From Clostridium sp. (GTDB lineage: Bacteria; Cyanobacteriota; Vampirovibrionia; Gastranaerophilales; Gastranaerophilaceae), in assembly GCA_018362895.1 (NCBI GenBank), contig JAHALR010000004.1, positions 62,001-126,000 on the forward strand: a stretch of 64,000 nt of DNA. The letters are read 5' to 3'. The position numbers and the translations under genes were made by a program. The first letter of the stretch is position 1; every line of letters begins with the position of its first letter. Below the pieces are notes generated by a model, which did not search any database, had not been told where the DNA came from, and saw nothing but the letters and a program-made list of their open reading frames with translations. This document shows, piece by piece, positions 34,132-43,975 of this stretch.

Positions 34132-35580
34132 CTATCTTCCCAACTCTTCTTTATAAGCCTCTACGTATTTTGCCGCACTTTTATCCCAGCTGAAATCCGC
34201 TGTCATTGCATTTTTGACAATCATTTCCCAGTCTTTCTTATCCTTGAAAATGTCAAGTGCATATCTTATGCAATCCATCATAGAATACGGGCTGTAATTC
34301 CAAAACTTGAAACCGTCTGAGCCTTCCATAGGATATCCGACAATCGTATCATCCAAACCGCCTGTCGCTCTTACAATAGGCACCGTGCCATATTTCAATG
34401 ATATAAGCTGGCTCAAACCGCAAGGCTCAAACGCAGACGGCATTAAAAACATATCAGCACCTGCATACATTAAATTGCTAAGTTCCGCACAAAAATCAAT
34501 TTTTGCACGGATATTTGAACTTGAATCATTCAAATATCTGAACATATCTTCATAATGTTGTGCACCCGTACCCAAAATGATAAACTGTGCATCCAGCCCT
34601 TTCAACTCTTCACAAACAGGTCCGAACAAATCAAAGCCTTTTTGTTCTACGAGTCTTGACACCACTGCTATGAGAGGTTTATCTTTTTCAAAAGGCAAAC
34701 CAAATTTTTCAAGTACAGCTTTTTTTGAAACCTCTTTTTCCTTCCAATTTTTTACAGAATAATTTTTTGGAATCAGTTTGTCAGTTTCAGGATTAAATAC
34801 GCTGTAATCCACACCGTTTAAAATCCCCAGAAGTTTATGAGCATTATGGTTCAGTGTCCAGTCCAGACCATGCCCACCTTCATAAGTTTTGATTTCATTT
34901 ACATAATTTGGTGAAACAACAATTATTTTGTCGCTATAATTTATTGCACCCTTCATCCAGTTCAACATGCCGAAATGTTCCAGTCCCCAACAGTTCCAGA
35001 CATCTTTATGGTCAAGTTGTGCAAAATACAGCAAGTCATCAAACCACTGTCCCTGATACGCAATATTATGTATAGAGAAGAAGTTTTTTGCTTCTTTAAA
35101 GAAAGGATCATCCTTATAATTAACCTTCATATAAACGGGAATCATAGCTGTATGCCAGTCATTTGAGTGTATTATATCGGGTTTGAAATTCAAAAGCCTT
35201 GCATATTCAATTGCTGCATGAGAAAACGCAATAAAACGTTCATGTTCATATCTTGTGTCTATGTTTCTCGGGTAAACTTCATGAAAAGGAGCAAAATATT
35301 TACTGTTATCAAGAAAAAACACATTCACGTTTGTTCCGGGCAGTTTAGCCATTTTAAGATTAAAATAATATTGTCCATAGCTGTAATCAATTGTCAGCTT
35401 AGAATTTGGGATTTCTTCAATGCCATATTTATGTTGATCAATGCAGCCATGCAAAGGAGTAAAAACAGCAACTTCATGCCCCATTTTTTCAAGAACCTTC
35501 GGCAGACTTCCTACAACATCAGCCAGACCGCCAACTTTTGAAAATGGTGCAACCTCCGCTGAAACAAACATTATTTTCAT
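34132..35580 (-). CDS. glgA: Glycogen (starch) synthase, ADP-glucose type
   Basis: GT5 glucosyltransferase that extends glycogen from ADP-glucose (482 aa). The N-terminal KVGGLADVVGSLP loop that binds ADP-glucose is intact, as are DIIHSNDWHTAMIPVYMK and HNIAYQGQW. The C-terminal half shows AVVSRLVEQKGFDL and the acidic site MPSAFEPCGLSQLISLKYGT. No other glycogen gene is adjacent. A clear terminator of the upstream minus-strand gene separates the two. Confidence 0.96.
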   Translation of the reverse strand: MKIMFVSAEVAPFSKVGGLADVVGSLPKVLEKMGHEVAVFTPLHGCIDQHKYGIEEIPNSKLTIDYSYGQYYFNLKMAKLPGTNVNVFFLDNSKYFAPFHEVYPRNIDTRYEHERFIAFSHAAIEYARLLNFKPDIIHSNDWHTAMIPVYMKVNYKDDPFFKEAKNFFSIHNIAYQGQWFDDLLYFAQLDHKDVWNCWGLEHFGMLNWMKGAINYSDKIIVVSPNYVNEIKTYEGGHGLDWTLNHNAHKLLGILNGVDYSVFNPETDKLIPKNYSVKNWKEKEVSKKAVLEKFGLPFEKDKPLIAVVSRLVEQKGFDLFGPVCEELKGLDAQFIILGTGAQHYEDMFRYLNDSSSNIRAKIDFCAELSNLMYAGADMFLMPSAFEPCGLSQLISLKYGTVPIVRATGGLDDTIVGYPMEGSDGFKFWNYSPYSMMDCIRYALDIFKDKKDWEMIVKNAMTADFSWDKSAAKYVEAYKEELGR

Positions 35581-35631
35581 GATAAACTCCCTTGTTAATC
35601 AATATTCTCCATTCAAATTATATCATTATTT

Positions 35632-35663
35632 TAATAAAAAAAAGACCCTTATTTCTAAGGGTC
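35632..35663 (-). terminator. Terminator of the glycine-rich prepilin-like gene
   Basis: On the minus strand GACCCTTA (35663-35656) pairs with TAAGGGTC (35651-35644) around a 4-nt loop, followed by a run of eight T. Confidence 0.85.
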
Positions 35664-35707
35664 AAAGTCACATGCATAATCTAAACTATAAGGAGTTTAG
35701 AACTTTT

Positions 35708-37498
35708 TTACCATTGGATAAAAACAAGTCCTGACGAACCGTTGCCGCCTCTACCCAATGAAAGACTAGAACCGCCTGACACATTAGCGGCACCACCGCC
35801 TCCGCCGGAGCCGGCGCCGTATATTCTGTTAAAAGACCCGAGTTGTGAATTGTCTTTAAATACCGATTGTGTAAGTCCGTTCAATGAATTATTTCCATCT
35901 TGCAACCCGCCAAGTCCGCCTGTACCGGTTTTCTTTGCAGTCAACACATCTGACAAAGCCCCATTACCGCCAACCGGCATTGAATTAGAATTAATCGTTT
36001 GAGAATATGATTCTTCATTAGCAGGGTCAATTTTTAGTGCACCTGCACCGCCTACAACCTCTGCACCGTTCTTTATATAAGAAGATTGACCGTCAAGACC
36101 TGCTGTCTGTGTATTATTTTTATAATGCGACAATATTTTTCTTATAGAAGGCGCTACATCACCGCCTTGTCCGCCTTTACCAGGAAAAAGAAGAGTCCTT
36201 TGTGGCATTTCAGAATAAGCTATTTGAAGAACTTTTCCTGCTTGTCCGCCCAAACCTGCATATACAGGTTTATAAACTATTGCAACCAGCCCATTTTTTC
36301 CTGATGCAGCATAGCTCCTGTAATCAGAGTTACCGTATTTTCCTCTTCCACCGCCTCCTGCTCCATAGTTATTTTGATATTCTTTACAATAAGCAAATTT
36401 TTGCCAGAGAGTTTCATTACACATAGTTCGACAAGTTATTATGTTTGCGCAGTTTTTTTCTGATGTACGAATTTCCTGGTTAAAATCTATTCCAAATTTA
36501 TCCTTATAACTGTTTAATGTTGAATTATTATTGTATTTATATTCCATCTGACTTTTTGATGAAACAGCACCAACCGGATAAGACTTTGCTATGCTTCCAT
36601 ATGCACCTCCCAGTTTAGATATACCTGTCATTGGAGCTGAATAAGTCAACGAAAGATAATAACCAAACCCACCGGAAGCATTAACATCAGGAGACACTTG
36701 TATTTCTCCGTCATTGCATCCAAAATTATATTGTCTGGTTGAACCGGAATAATTATAACCAATTATACTACCCCTGCGAGAAAAACAGCCCATTCTAATA
36801 CCACCGTAATTATAACTCACGCCACCGCCGCCGCCCGCAGCAACAACATCAAAATTATTTTTAAAAGAAGCATCTTCCCTTTTTATTTGTGAATAATCTC
36901 CCGCAACACCGGTAGAACTGCTACCTCCGGCACCCGCACCACCTGAGCCGACTTTAATTTTTATCTGTGTATCTTTCGCCAAAGTTACTGCATTTACATG
37001 CACAACTTCACCATATGCACCTGCACCTCCGCGGTTGGCAAGATCTCCGTCGCGCCAGCCTCCGCCGCCGCCTCCTCCGACAACAAGAAACTCATAGTTT
37101 CCGGCTTCTGGAGTTATGAAAGAATACTCTCCGGGTTCTGTATAATTTTTATGCACAGTAGCTCTAGCTCCGGCACCAGCACCTCCGCCGCCTCCGCCTA
37201 TAATAGTCGCAACAAAATTCTTTGCATTGGGAGGAGGATTAAAAACACAACCGTATCTTCCTTCCTCGTTATCATATATTACACTGCCATCTACCAGGTC
37301 ATTGTTTATCATAGATTTTGCTACAAGAGTATTTCCATTCCAATAACAGGCGTATAGTCCATGTTCTTCATATTTTTTCTGTCTGATTTTTTTTGTGAGT
37401 ATAGGGATTGATGCTAATGTTATCAAACACACTATTAAAAGTGTTATCAATGCTTCTGCGAGTGAAAATCCTTTTTTAGTTGTTTTAGAATAATTCAT
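35708..37498 (-). CDS. Glycine-rich protein with type IV prepilin N-terminus
   Basis: The 596-aa protein opens with a class III/type IV prepilin signal: KKG|FSLAEALITLLIVCLI, cleavage after Gly10 and Glu at +5, followed by one hydrophobic helix. The body is a mosaic of runs of glycine (GGGGGG blocks near residues 97-104, 140-150 and later) separated by Asn/Ser/Tyr-rich strands, ending GRGGNGSSGLVFIQW. Runs like these form polyglycine-II bundles in phage tail tips. There are several cysteines (about ten) in the middle. It probably sits on the pilus tip or surface as an adhesin, but no pilus machinery is in this window. Confidence 0.8.
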   Translation of the reverse strand: MNYSKTTKKGFSLAEALITLLIVCLITLASIPILTKKIRQKKYEEHGLYACYWNGNTLVAKSMINNDLVDGSVIYDNEEGRYGCVFNPPPNAKNFVATIIGGGGGGAGAGARATVHKNYTEPGEYSFITPEAGNYEFLVVGGGGGGGWRDGDLANRGGAGAYGEVVHVNAVTLAKDTQIKIKVGSGGAGAGGSSSTGVAGDYSQIKREDASFKNNFDVVAAGGGGGVSYNYGGIRMGCFSRRGSIIGYNYSGSTRQYNFGCNDGEIQVSPDVNASGGFGYYLSLTYSAPMTGISKLGGAYGSIAKSYPVGAVSSKSQMEYKYNNNSTLNSYKDKFGIDFNQEIRTSEKNCANIITCRTMCNETLWQKFAYCKEYQNNYGAGGGGRGKYGNSDYRSYAASGKNGLVAIVYKPVYAGLGGQAGKVLQIAYSEMPQRTLLFPGKGGQGGDVAPSIRKILSHYKNNTQTAGLDGQSSYIKNGAEVVGGAGALKIDPANEESYSQTINSNSMPVGGNGALSDVLTAKKTGTGGLGGLQDGNNSLNGLTQSVFKDNSQLGSFNRIYGAGSGGGGGAANVSGGSSLSLGRGGNGSSGLVFIQW

Positions 37499-37600
37499 CT
37501 TAACTCCTATAAAATAATCTTTTTCATTAATAAAATAAAATAACTTAATGTCCTAAATTAAATATACCACATTTTATAAGTTTTAACACTAAATATTAAA

Positions 37601-37613
37601 CATTAATTTAATG
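37601..37613. promoter_or_regulatory. Palindrome between the prepilin-like gene and the XRE gene
   Basis: CATTAA-T-TTAATG is a 13-bp perfect palindrome in the 177-bp divergent region. The adjacent XRE regulator is the obvious candidate ligand. Confidence 0.4.
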
Positions 37614-37675
37614 CTTAACGTTATTTTAAAAACATCCTCTTTAAACTGATAATATTCAAAAGGGGAATGGTAGTT

Positions 37676-37996
37676 ATGTCTGATATGAAAAAACTATTAG
37701 GAAAAAAAATCAAACAATTCAGAAAATCGAAAAATCTGACACAAGAAGAGCTTGCTGAAAAAATAAACATTGAAGTTCCCAGTTTAAGCAATATAGAAAC
37801 AGGCAAATTTGCTCCTTCTTTTGACACACTTCAAAAGCTGAGCAGTATATTGAATATAGAACTCTGGGAGTTTTATTATTTTAACCCTGTTTCAAATGAA
37901 AAAATGATAGAAGAAATAAATATCAAAATTAAAAACAACGAAAACCTTACAAAAATTGTTTACAATTTTATCAAATCCATTGAACAATTAGGCTGA
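37676..37996 (+). CDS. XRE-family transcriptional regulator (106 aa)
   Basis: The N-terminal helix-turn-helix is canonical (KIKQFRKSKNLTQEELAEKI followed by EVPSLSNIETGKFAPSFDTL). The C-terminal 40 residues are helical and may dimerise. The ATG at 37676 is ten bases after AAGGGG; an in-frame ATG at 37667 lies too close to it. Divergent from the glycine-rich prepilin-like gene and overlapping by 9 bp the end of scpA on the other strand. Confidence 0.85.
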   Translation: MSDMKKLLGKKIKQFRKSKNLTQEELAEKINIEVPSLSNIETGKFAPSFDTLQKLSSILNIELWEFYYFNPVSNEKMIEEINIKIKNNENLTKIVYNFIKSIEQLG

Positions 37997-38866
37997 TTCT
38001 TTTTCTGATTCAATAGTTTTTTTGTAAGGAACAGCATATAGTTCGCCGTAAAATTCCTCTTGGTACAAATCTATGTCTGCCTCAGGTTCTGCTGTTAAAA
38101 ACAAAAGAGCAATATAAGCTGATATTTTATCCAAACCCAGAAGTGTCAGAGTATTTAATTCTACTTTTTCTTCTGTTTCAAAAATCTTTTTAAGGTTTTC
38201 ATGCAAAACTTCCACACTCTTTTCAATATATTCATCGTGAGCAAGGTTCACAATGTCATCGGGAGTCAGTCTTGCATAAGAACGAACACGCCTTTTTGCA
38301 CGTTCATGTGCATTTTTCAATGATTGCTTTCTATCCAGTTCTTCATAAAATTGAAGTTGTTTAATAAGGTCTTTCAAATTAACCATACGGCTTCTATTCA
38401 AACGTACACTGGTTCTTCTTTGCAAAACCTCATCGAGCGAAATAACATTGTTTGTATTTATGTCATCCTCATTCCAGCTGTCATCTTCCAATTCATAGTC
38501 TTCATAATTTTCTTCTTCAAGACCCTCAATCTGGTTAGCATCAATTCCTTCAAGCACATTGGATTTTAATCTTAGCAAAATAGCTGCAAACAAAAGCGTC
38601 CTTCCGGTAAGTCTGAGATTTTGGGCTTTCATTTGAAAAAGATGAGCGAGATATTTATCCGTTACATCAACAATATCAACATTCCACGGGTCAATTTTTC
38701 CGTTTTTAGCCATTTGGACAAGAATCTCAATTCCGTCCACCTGACCCGATTCGTTCTGTGTTTCAACAGCAGAAATCATGGACATTTCATCTAAACTGTT
38801 TTCAGAAGTTGAGACAGTTCCTGTTACATAAAATTCATGATTCAAGTTAGATTCGGCTGTTTCCAT
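37988..38866 (-). CDS. scpA: Segregation and condensation protein A
   Basis: The kleisin subunit of the SMC-ScpAB condensin. The 292-aa protein shows DGIEILVQMAKNGKIDPWNV, a middle LRLTGRTLLFAAILLRLKSN, and the C-terminal winged-helix segment with DIDLYQEEFYGELYAV. It follows smc by 7 bp on the same strand, so the two are co-transcribed. The partner scpB is not adjacent. An unusual 38-residue N-terminal extension (ESNLNHEFYVTGTVSTSENS) precedes the core. Confidence 0.93.
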   Translation of the reverse strand: METAESNLNHEFYVTGTVSTSENSLDEMSMISAVETQNESGQVDGIEILVQMAKNGKIDPWNVDIVDVTDKYLAHLFQMKAQNLRLTGRTLLFAAILLRLKSNVLEGIDANQIEGLEEENYEDYELEDDSWNEDDINTNNVISLDEVLQRRTSVRLNRSRMVNLKDLIKQLQFYEELDRKQSLKNAHERAKRRVRSYARLTPDDIVNLAHDEYIEKSVEVLHENLKKIFETEEKVELNTLTLLGLDKISAYIALLFLTAEPEADIDLYQEEFYGELYAVPYKKTIESEKESA

Positions 38867-38873
38867 TTTTCAC

Positions 38874-41800
38874 TTAATCCCTTAATTTAACGCCCGTTAC
38901 ACGAGTTATACCTTTTTCTTTTTGAGTTACGCCGATTGTCCTATTTGCTGATTCTATCATAGGTTTACGGTGACTAACTACTACAAATTGCGTATTTTCA
39001 GCTTGAGTTTTTACCATATCAGCAAGTTTCTCAACGTTGATTCCATCAAGGTTCGCATCAACTTCATCAAACGCATAAAACGGAGCCGGAAGGTATCTTT
39101 GAATCGCAAACACAAAAGCAAGAGCTGTGAGAGATTTTTCTCCCCCTGACATCAAATTCAAGCGAGTTTTTTCTTTATCTCTAGGCTGTGCTTCTATCGA
39201 CATACCGCCTTGAAAAGGTTGTTCATGATTATCCAGAACAAGTGTTCCTTCACCCTCCGACAGTCTGTGGAAAATCTCTTTGAAGTTATCGTTTATGTTG
39301 TTATATGTATTCATAAACGTATCTTTTTTTAGATTTTCATAGCCCTGCATTCTGTCCATAATTTGATTTTTTTCATTAGACAAAGTTTCTATTTTTGTTT
39401 TCAATTCATTCTGACGTTCTGAAACTTCGTCATATGATTTTATTGCCCGCATGTTCACATCGCCGAGTTCATCCATACGTCTTTGCAGTCTTTGAATTTT
39501 ACCGGTAATTTCTTCCACAGAGATTTCAATTTCCTGAAGCTTTGAAACGTCAATTCCGTTTTCTTTAAGCTCCTCTTTAACATTTTCAAGTTGTGGTTCA
39601 AGCTCTCTTCTTCTGGCTTTAAAAGCTTCTATCTGTTCAGCAATCTTTTCAACATTGAGATTGAGAACATTTTTTTGTTTATCAAGTTCGAGATATTGTT
39701 CATTAACAGAATCTCTTTCTGTTTGTATTTCAACAAGTTTCTCTCCCAATTCTTTAATTTTTACTTCAAGAACTTCAATTTGTTTTTTAAACTCTTCAAT
39801 TTCTGTTTTATATTTAACTTTGTCCTGTTCAAGTATTTCATTGTCTTTGTGTAGTCTGTCAATTTCTTTGTTATGTGTTTCAATAACATCACTTTGGAAA
39901 GCAATTGTTCTATTAAAGCCTTCTATATCATTTCTACAACCTGTAATTTTTGATTCCAGCTGTTTAATCTGGTTTTCTGTTGACTCTGTAAGCTTTTTCA
40001 GGTTTGTCAATTCTTCAGGTGTCATTTTCTCTTCAATCTCTTTGATTTCTTCTTCGAGCTTAAGAGTTTTTTCACCCAATTCAATGTGCTGCTGTTCCAT
40101 TTTATCCAAATCAGCTTCAATTTTCTTAATTTTTGGTTCTGCTTGTTCGATTAGAGCTTTTTTCTCATTAATATTGTTTTCGTTTTCTTCAGAATTTTTA
40201 ATAAGATTAGCAAGCTCCATTTTCGCCTGATTGTGAGCAGTCATGGTATTAGAATATGAAATTCTAACTTTATCCAATTTTTCTTCAAGTTCTGATTTTT
40301 TGCGTTCAAGTTCTGCATAAGCTTTTTCAAAGCCTTTAAGTCTTTCTTTGAATTTTGCAAGTTCATCATCCTGAGACTGGCTGAATTTCAGACCCGAACG
40401 TTTTTGTGAGCCGCCCGAAATTGAACCTGATTTTTCAAACAATTCACCGGTAAGAGTTACCATTCTGTATTGTCCGATAAGTTTTCTTGCACTGTTATAA
40501 TCTTCAACAACAAGTGTTTCGCCCAGTGCATGGAAGAAAACATTAATGTATTCATCATCAAAATCAATAAGGTTTATCGCAAAATCAATTACACCTTTAT
40601 CTTTTGGCAGTCTTAAAGATTTTGGTGCTTTGTTAATTTTGTTCATAGGAAGAAATGTTGCACGCCCGGCATTTGCACTTTTCAAAACTTCGATAGCAAT
40701 TTTTGCAACTTCATCATCATCCACAACAACATTGGACATTCTACCACCCATTGCAACTTCAAGAGCAGTAGAATATTCTTTATCTACTTGACCAAGCTGT
40801 GCAAGAGTAGCATGAACACCGCTTATTTTTGCATTCAAAACCGTATCAACAGCACGGCCAAAATTCATTTCATCAAAAGCCTGTTTTTGTGCTTCCATTT
40901 GTGAAATTTTTCTGTACGCTGTTTGTACATTATATTGAACATCATTCAATTCATTTTTAGTTTTATCGAGTTCATACAGTGTATTTTGTTGAATAACTTT
41001 AAAATCTTCAAGCTCTTTGCCGAGTTCTTCAACCTGAACCTCAACGCGGTCTTTATTTCCCGCAAAATTTTGTTTAAAATTTTCAAACTCTTCAATCTTT
41101 TGTTTTGCCTCTTCAACAGATTTTAACAGACTGCTCAATTCTGATTCCATAGGAGCTTTAGCCTGAATGAGTTTTGTCTCTTCATCTTTTGCAGCTTCAA
41201 ATTCTTTTCTTAGTTCATTTCTTCTGGCAACATATTTGTCAGCTGATTCACTTAAACCTGATACCTCTTGAAGCATTTGAAGAAGTCTTGCTTTTTCTGA
41301 TTCCAGCTGAGTTTCAATTTCTTTTATCTCATTTTCTTTTTCTAAAATTTGCAGTTTTGCTTTTTCATTTTTTTGATTAAGATTTTCGATTCCGTTTTTG
41401 GCATTCTCAACTGTTTTCAGGTTATTTTGGATTGTTTTATCAGCAAAATTAATTGCAGCTTCCTGTCTGTCAACCTTACCTTTTATTTCTTCAACCTGTT
41501 TTTTTACTTCAATCTGCTCTGCTTCGCCTTTTTCTTTTACAAGATCAGAGAGTTCATCGAGTTTTGTTTTAACTTTCAGAATTTCTTCATCAAGTTTTTT
41601 GATTTTCACTTCTTCTTCTTTTTTCTTTTTGTTCGAATCAAGAATGCTTTCGTGCGCACGTTCCAAACCTTTTTTTATTTCAAAATATTTAACAGTTGTA
41701 ATTTTACTTTCCAGATCCGTTTTTTCATCACGAAGCTTTTGATATTTCAGTGCAACTTCTCTTTCAGCTTTTAATTGTTCAAGCCTTGTTTCAACTTCGG

Positions 41801-42371
41801 AAAGAATCAAAAGCGAGTTTTGTACACGCGCTTCAACAGTGCCAAGTTCGTTTTGTGCTTGTTCTATACGACGGTCAAAATCAGCTACACCTGCTATTTC
41901 ATCTATGATTTTTCTTCTTTCAACATCAGAACAATTTGTAATGGACATAACATCATTTTGCATAATAACGTTGTAACTGTTCGGTGTGATATTGTATTTT
42001 TCAAGAATAGTATGTACATCTGTCAAAGTAACTATTTTATCATTCAGATAATATATACTATTATACCCTTGAGAAGATTTTTTAATTTTTCTTGCTACGG
42101 AAAATTCTTTTTCTTCACTGCCTTCGGGAGCAAAAGTTACTTTAACAATTGCTTCATTTCTTCTTGTGTGCGTAGAGATTAGCTGGGAAATTTTTTCAGC
42201 TCTTAGGGTTCTTGAAGTAGACAAGCCAAGTGCAAACAAAACACTGTCAATAATATTGCTCTTACCTGAACCGTTAGGACCGGATATTGTGGTAAAACCT
42301 TTTAAAAACGGTATAGTTATTTTGTTTGCAAAAGATTTGAAGTTATCGATTTCTACTTCTTTAATGTACAT
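38874..42371 (-). CDS. smc: Chromosome segregation protein SMC
   Basis: The condensin ATPase, 1165 aa. Walker A is GPNGSGKSNIIDSVL at residues 31-45. Two long coiled coils surround a hinge near residues 500-670 (SGVHATLAQLGQVDKEYSTA, and the glycine-rich GGRMSNVVVDDDEV). The C-terminal ABC signature is LMSGGEKSLTALAFVFAIQR, followed by Walker B YAFDEVDANLDG. The ATG at 42371 lacks a clear ribosome site. Five bases upstream, a tiny 8-codon frame (42402-42376, minus strand) ends, which could couple translation. It heads a smc-scpA unit after the accC terminator. Confidence 0.97.
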   Translation of the reverse strand: MYIKEVEIDNFKSFANKITIPFLKGFTTISGPNGSGKSNIIDSVLFALGLSTSRTLRAEKISQLISTHTRRNEAIVKVTFAPEGSEEKEFSVARKIKKSSQGYNSIYYLNDKIVTLTDVHTILEKYNITPNSYNVIMQNDVMSITNCSDVERRKIIDEIAGVADFDRRIEQAQNELGTVEARVQNSLLILSEVETRLEQLKAEREVALKYQKLRDEKTDLESKITTVKYFEIKKGLERAHESILDSNKKKKEEEVKIKKLDEEILKVKTKLDELSDLVKEKGEAEQIEVKKQVEEIKGKVDRQEAAINFADKTIQNNLKTVENAKNGIENLNQKNEKAKLQILEKENEIKEIETQLESEKARLLQMLQEVSGLSESADKYVARRNELRKEFEAAKDEETKLIQAKAPMESELSSLLKSVEEAKQKIEEFENFKQNFAGNKDRVEVQVEELGKELEDFKVIQQNTLYELDKTKNELNDVQYNVQTAYRKISQMEAQKQAFDEMNFGRAVDTVLNAKISGVHATLAQLGQVDKEYSTALEVAMGGRMSNVVVDDDEVAKIAIEVLKSANAGRATFLPMNKINKAPKSLRLPKDKGVIDFAINLIDFDDEYINVFFHALGETLVVEDYNSARKLIGQYRMVTLTGELFEKSGSISGGSQKRSGLKFSQSQDDELAKFKERLKGFEKAYAELERKKSELEEKLDKVRISYSNTMTAHNQAKMELANLIKNSEENENNINEKKALIEQAEPKIKKIEADLDKMEQQHIELGEKTLKLEEEIKEIEEKMTPEELTNLKKLTESTENQIKQLESKITGCRNDIEGFNRTIAFQSDVIETHNKEIDRLHKDNEILEQDKVKYKTEIEEFKKQIEVLEVKIKELGEKLVEIQTERDSVNEQYLELDKQKNVLNLNVEKIAEQIEAFKARRRELEPQLENVKEELKENGIDVSKLQEIEISVEEITGKIQRLQRRMDELGDVNMRAIKSYDEVSERQNELKTKIETLSNEKNQIMDRMQGYENLKKDTFMNTYNNINDNFKEIFHRLSEGEGTLVLDNHEQPFQGGMSIEAQPRDKEKTRLNLMSGGEKSLTALAFVFAIQRYLPAPFYAFDEVDANLDGINVEKLADMVKTQAENTQFVVVSHRKPMIESANRTIGVTQKEKGITRVTGVKLRD

Positions 42372-42461
42372 TAAATTAATCTAATCCCAAGTATCTAGAC
42401 ATATGTATCTCTTATTTTCTTATAAACCGGACAGATAGTCAAAAAGGTTACATTTTTATAC

Positions 42462-42488
42462 AAAAAACCCGCCATTGTTCGGCGGGTT
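42462..42488 (-). terminator. Terminator after accC
   Basis: On the minus strand AACCCGCC (42488-42481) pairs with GGCGGGTT (42474-42467) around 6 nt, followed by T6. It separates accC from smc. Confidence 0.9.
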
Positions 42489-42497
42489 ATTTTTTAT

Positions 42498-43868
42498 TTA
42501 AACATTTGCTGTCTCTTCTTCCTCTTTTTTCGGTGTCATATGTTCAGGAATAAATCCTGTGTTAAAATTACCGGAAATGAAAACATCATTTGTAAGAATT
42601 TTTTTGTGATAAGGAATTGTTGTCTTAATACCAGTAATTACATATTCATCAAGAGCACGAAGCATTCTTTTTCTGGCATCTTCTCTGTCTCTTCCCCATA
42701 CAATCAGCTTACCTATCATTGAATCATAATAAGGAGGAATTTTATAACCAGTATAAGAATGAGAATCGACTCTCACACCAAACCCGCCAGGAGCAATGTA
42801 TCCTTTAATCTCACCGGGGCAAGGCATAAAATCTTTGTCAGCATCCTCAGCATTTATACGGCATTCTATTGCATGTCCTCTGAGTTCAATATCTTCTTGA
42901 GTGAAAGAAAGTTTTTCGCCGGAAGCAACTCTGATTTGTTCTTTCAACAAATCAACACTTGAAATCATTTCTGAAACACAGTGTTCAACTTGGATACGAG
43001 TGTTCATTTCCATAAAATACCAGCTACCGTCATGATCAAGAAGAAATTCTATTGTGCCAGCACCTTCATAATTAATTGATTTTGCAGCAGTTACAGCCGC
43101 AGCACCCATGGCTTTTCTGGTTTCTTCATCAATAGCAGGTGAAGGAGCCTCTTCTAAAAGTTTTTGGTGTCTTCTTTGAACAGAACAATCACGTTCACCT
43201 AAATGAACTACATTTCCGTAGCTGTCAGCAATGATTTGAACTTCAATGTGACGAGGATTAATAATATATTTTTCAAGGTAAACACCTGCATTGCCAAAGG
43301 CATTCTGAGCTTCTGTCTGACAAAGTGTAATTGCTTCTTCCAATTCATCAGGAGTATTCGCAATTCTCATACCTTTACCGCCCCCGCCTGCTGTGGCTTT
43401 AACAATAACAGGATATTTTGCTTTTGCAGCAAAAGCCTTTGCAGCCTCCATATCTTCAACAAGGTCTGTACCCGGTGTAACAGGTACTCCGTTAGCTGTC
43501 ATTGTTTTTCTTGCAGTAGCTTTGTCTCCCATTTTTCTCATTGCTTCAGCAGATGGACCTATGAATTTAATTCCATGGTCAGTACAAATATCTACAAAAT
43601 CAGAACGTTCTGACATGAAACCATAACCGGGGTGAATTGCATCAGCTCCGCTTGTTAATGCTACTGAAATAATAGCAGGAATATTCAAATAGCTTTTTGC
43701 GCTTTGTGCAGGTCCGATACAATATGCTTCGTCAGCAAGACTTACATGCAGTGAATCTGCGTCAGCCTGTGAATAAACAGCAACTGTTTTGATACCCAAT
43801 TCTCTGCAAGCTCTGATAATTCTGACAGCAATTTCGCCTCTGTTAGCGATTAAAACTTTTTTTATCAT
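42498..43868 (-). CDS. accC: Acetyl-CoA carboxylase biotin carboxylase subunit
   Basis: ATP-grasp enzyme that carboxylates biotin on AccB (456 aa). Visible motifs: [33 protein letters not shown] (the glycine-rich ATP loop), [20 protein letters not shown], and [15 protein letters not shown] with the catalytic residues. It is downstream of accB, but an intrinsic terminator and a good promoter lie between the two (43909-43950), so its expression is partly separate. Confidence 0.97.
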   Translation of the reverse strand: MIKKVLIANRGEIAVRIIRACRELGIKTVAVYSQADADSLHVSLADEAYCIGPAQSAKSYLNIPAIISVALTSGADAIHPGYGFMSERSDFVDICTDHGIKFIGPSAEAMRKMGDKATARKTMTANGVPVTPGTDLVEDMEAAKAFAAKAKYPVIVKATAGGGGKGMRIANTPDELEEAITLCQTEAQNAFGNAGVYLEKYIINPRHIEVQIIADSYGNVVHLGERDCSVQRRHQKLLEEAPSPAIDEETRKAMGAAAVTAAKSINYEGAGTIEFLLDHDGSWYFMEMNTRIQVEHCVSEMISSVDLLKEQIRVASGEKLSFTQEDIELRGHAIECRINAEDADKDFMPCPGEIKGYIAPGGFGVRVDSHSYTGYKIPPYYDSMIGKLIVWGRDREDARKRMLRALDEYVITGIKTTIPYHKKILTNDVFISGNFNTGFIPEHMTPKKEEEETANV

Positions 43869-43908
43869 ATTATTATTAAATCCCTAAAGTCTATTTTGAT
43901 AGTTTAAT

Positions 43909-43937
43909 TTTATACCAAAAACAAAAAAGAGGGTCAA
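43909..43937 (-). promoter_or_regulatory. Promoter of accC, overlapping the accB terminator
   Basis: On the minus strand TTGACC (43937-43932) and TATAAA (43914-43909) are 17 bp apart. The -35 box lies within the terminator hairpin, so polymerase leaving accB and polymerase starting at accC use overlapping DNA. Confidence 0.65.
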
Positions 43938-43950
43938 AGTTTAACCCTCT
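43922..43950 (-). terminator. Intrinsic terminator or attenuator after accB
   Basis: On the minus strand AGAGGGT (43950-43944) pairs with ACCCTCT (43934-43928) around 9 nt, followed by TTTTTTG. It would reduce read-through from accB into accC. Confidence 0.8.
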
Positions 43951-43975
43951 CTTTGTAAACATTAGTTTATTAAAA

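Noticed and set aside
39591..41774. Several phenylalanine- and serine-rich plus-strand frames inside smc
   Set aside because: They are complements of the coiled-coil coding sequence (Glu and Lys codons read backwards) and have no ribosome sites.
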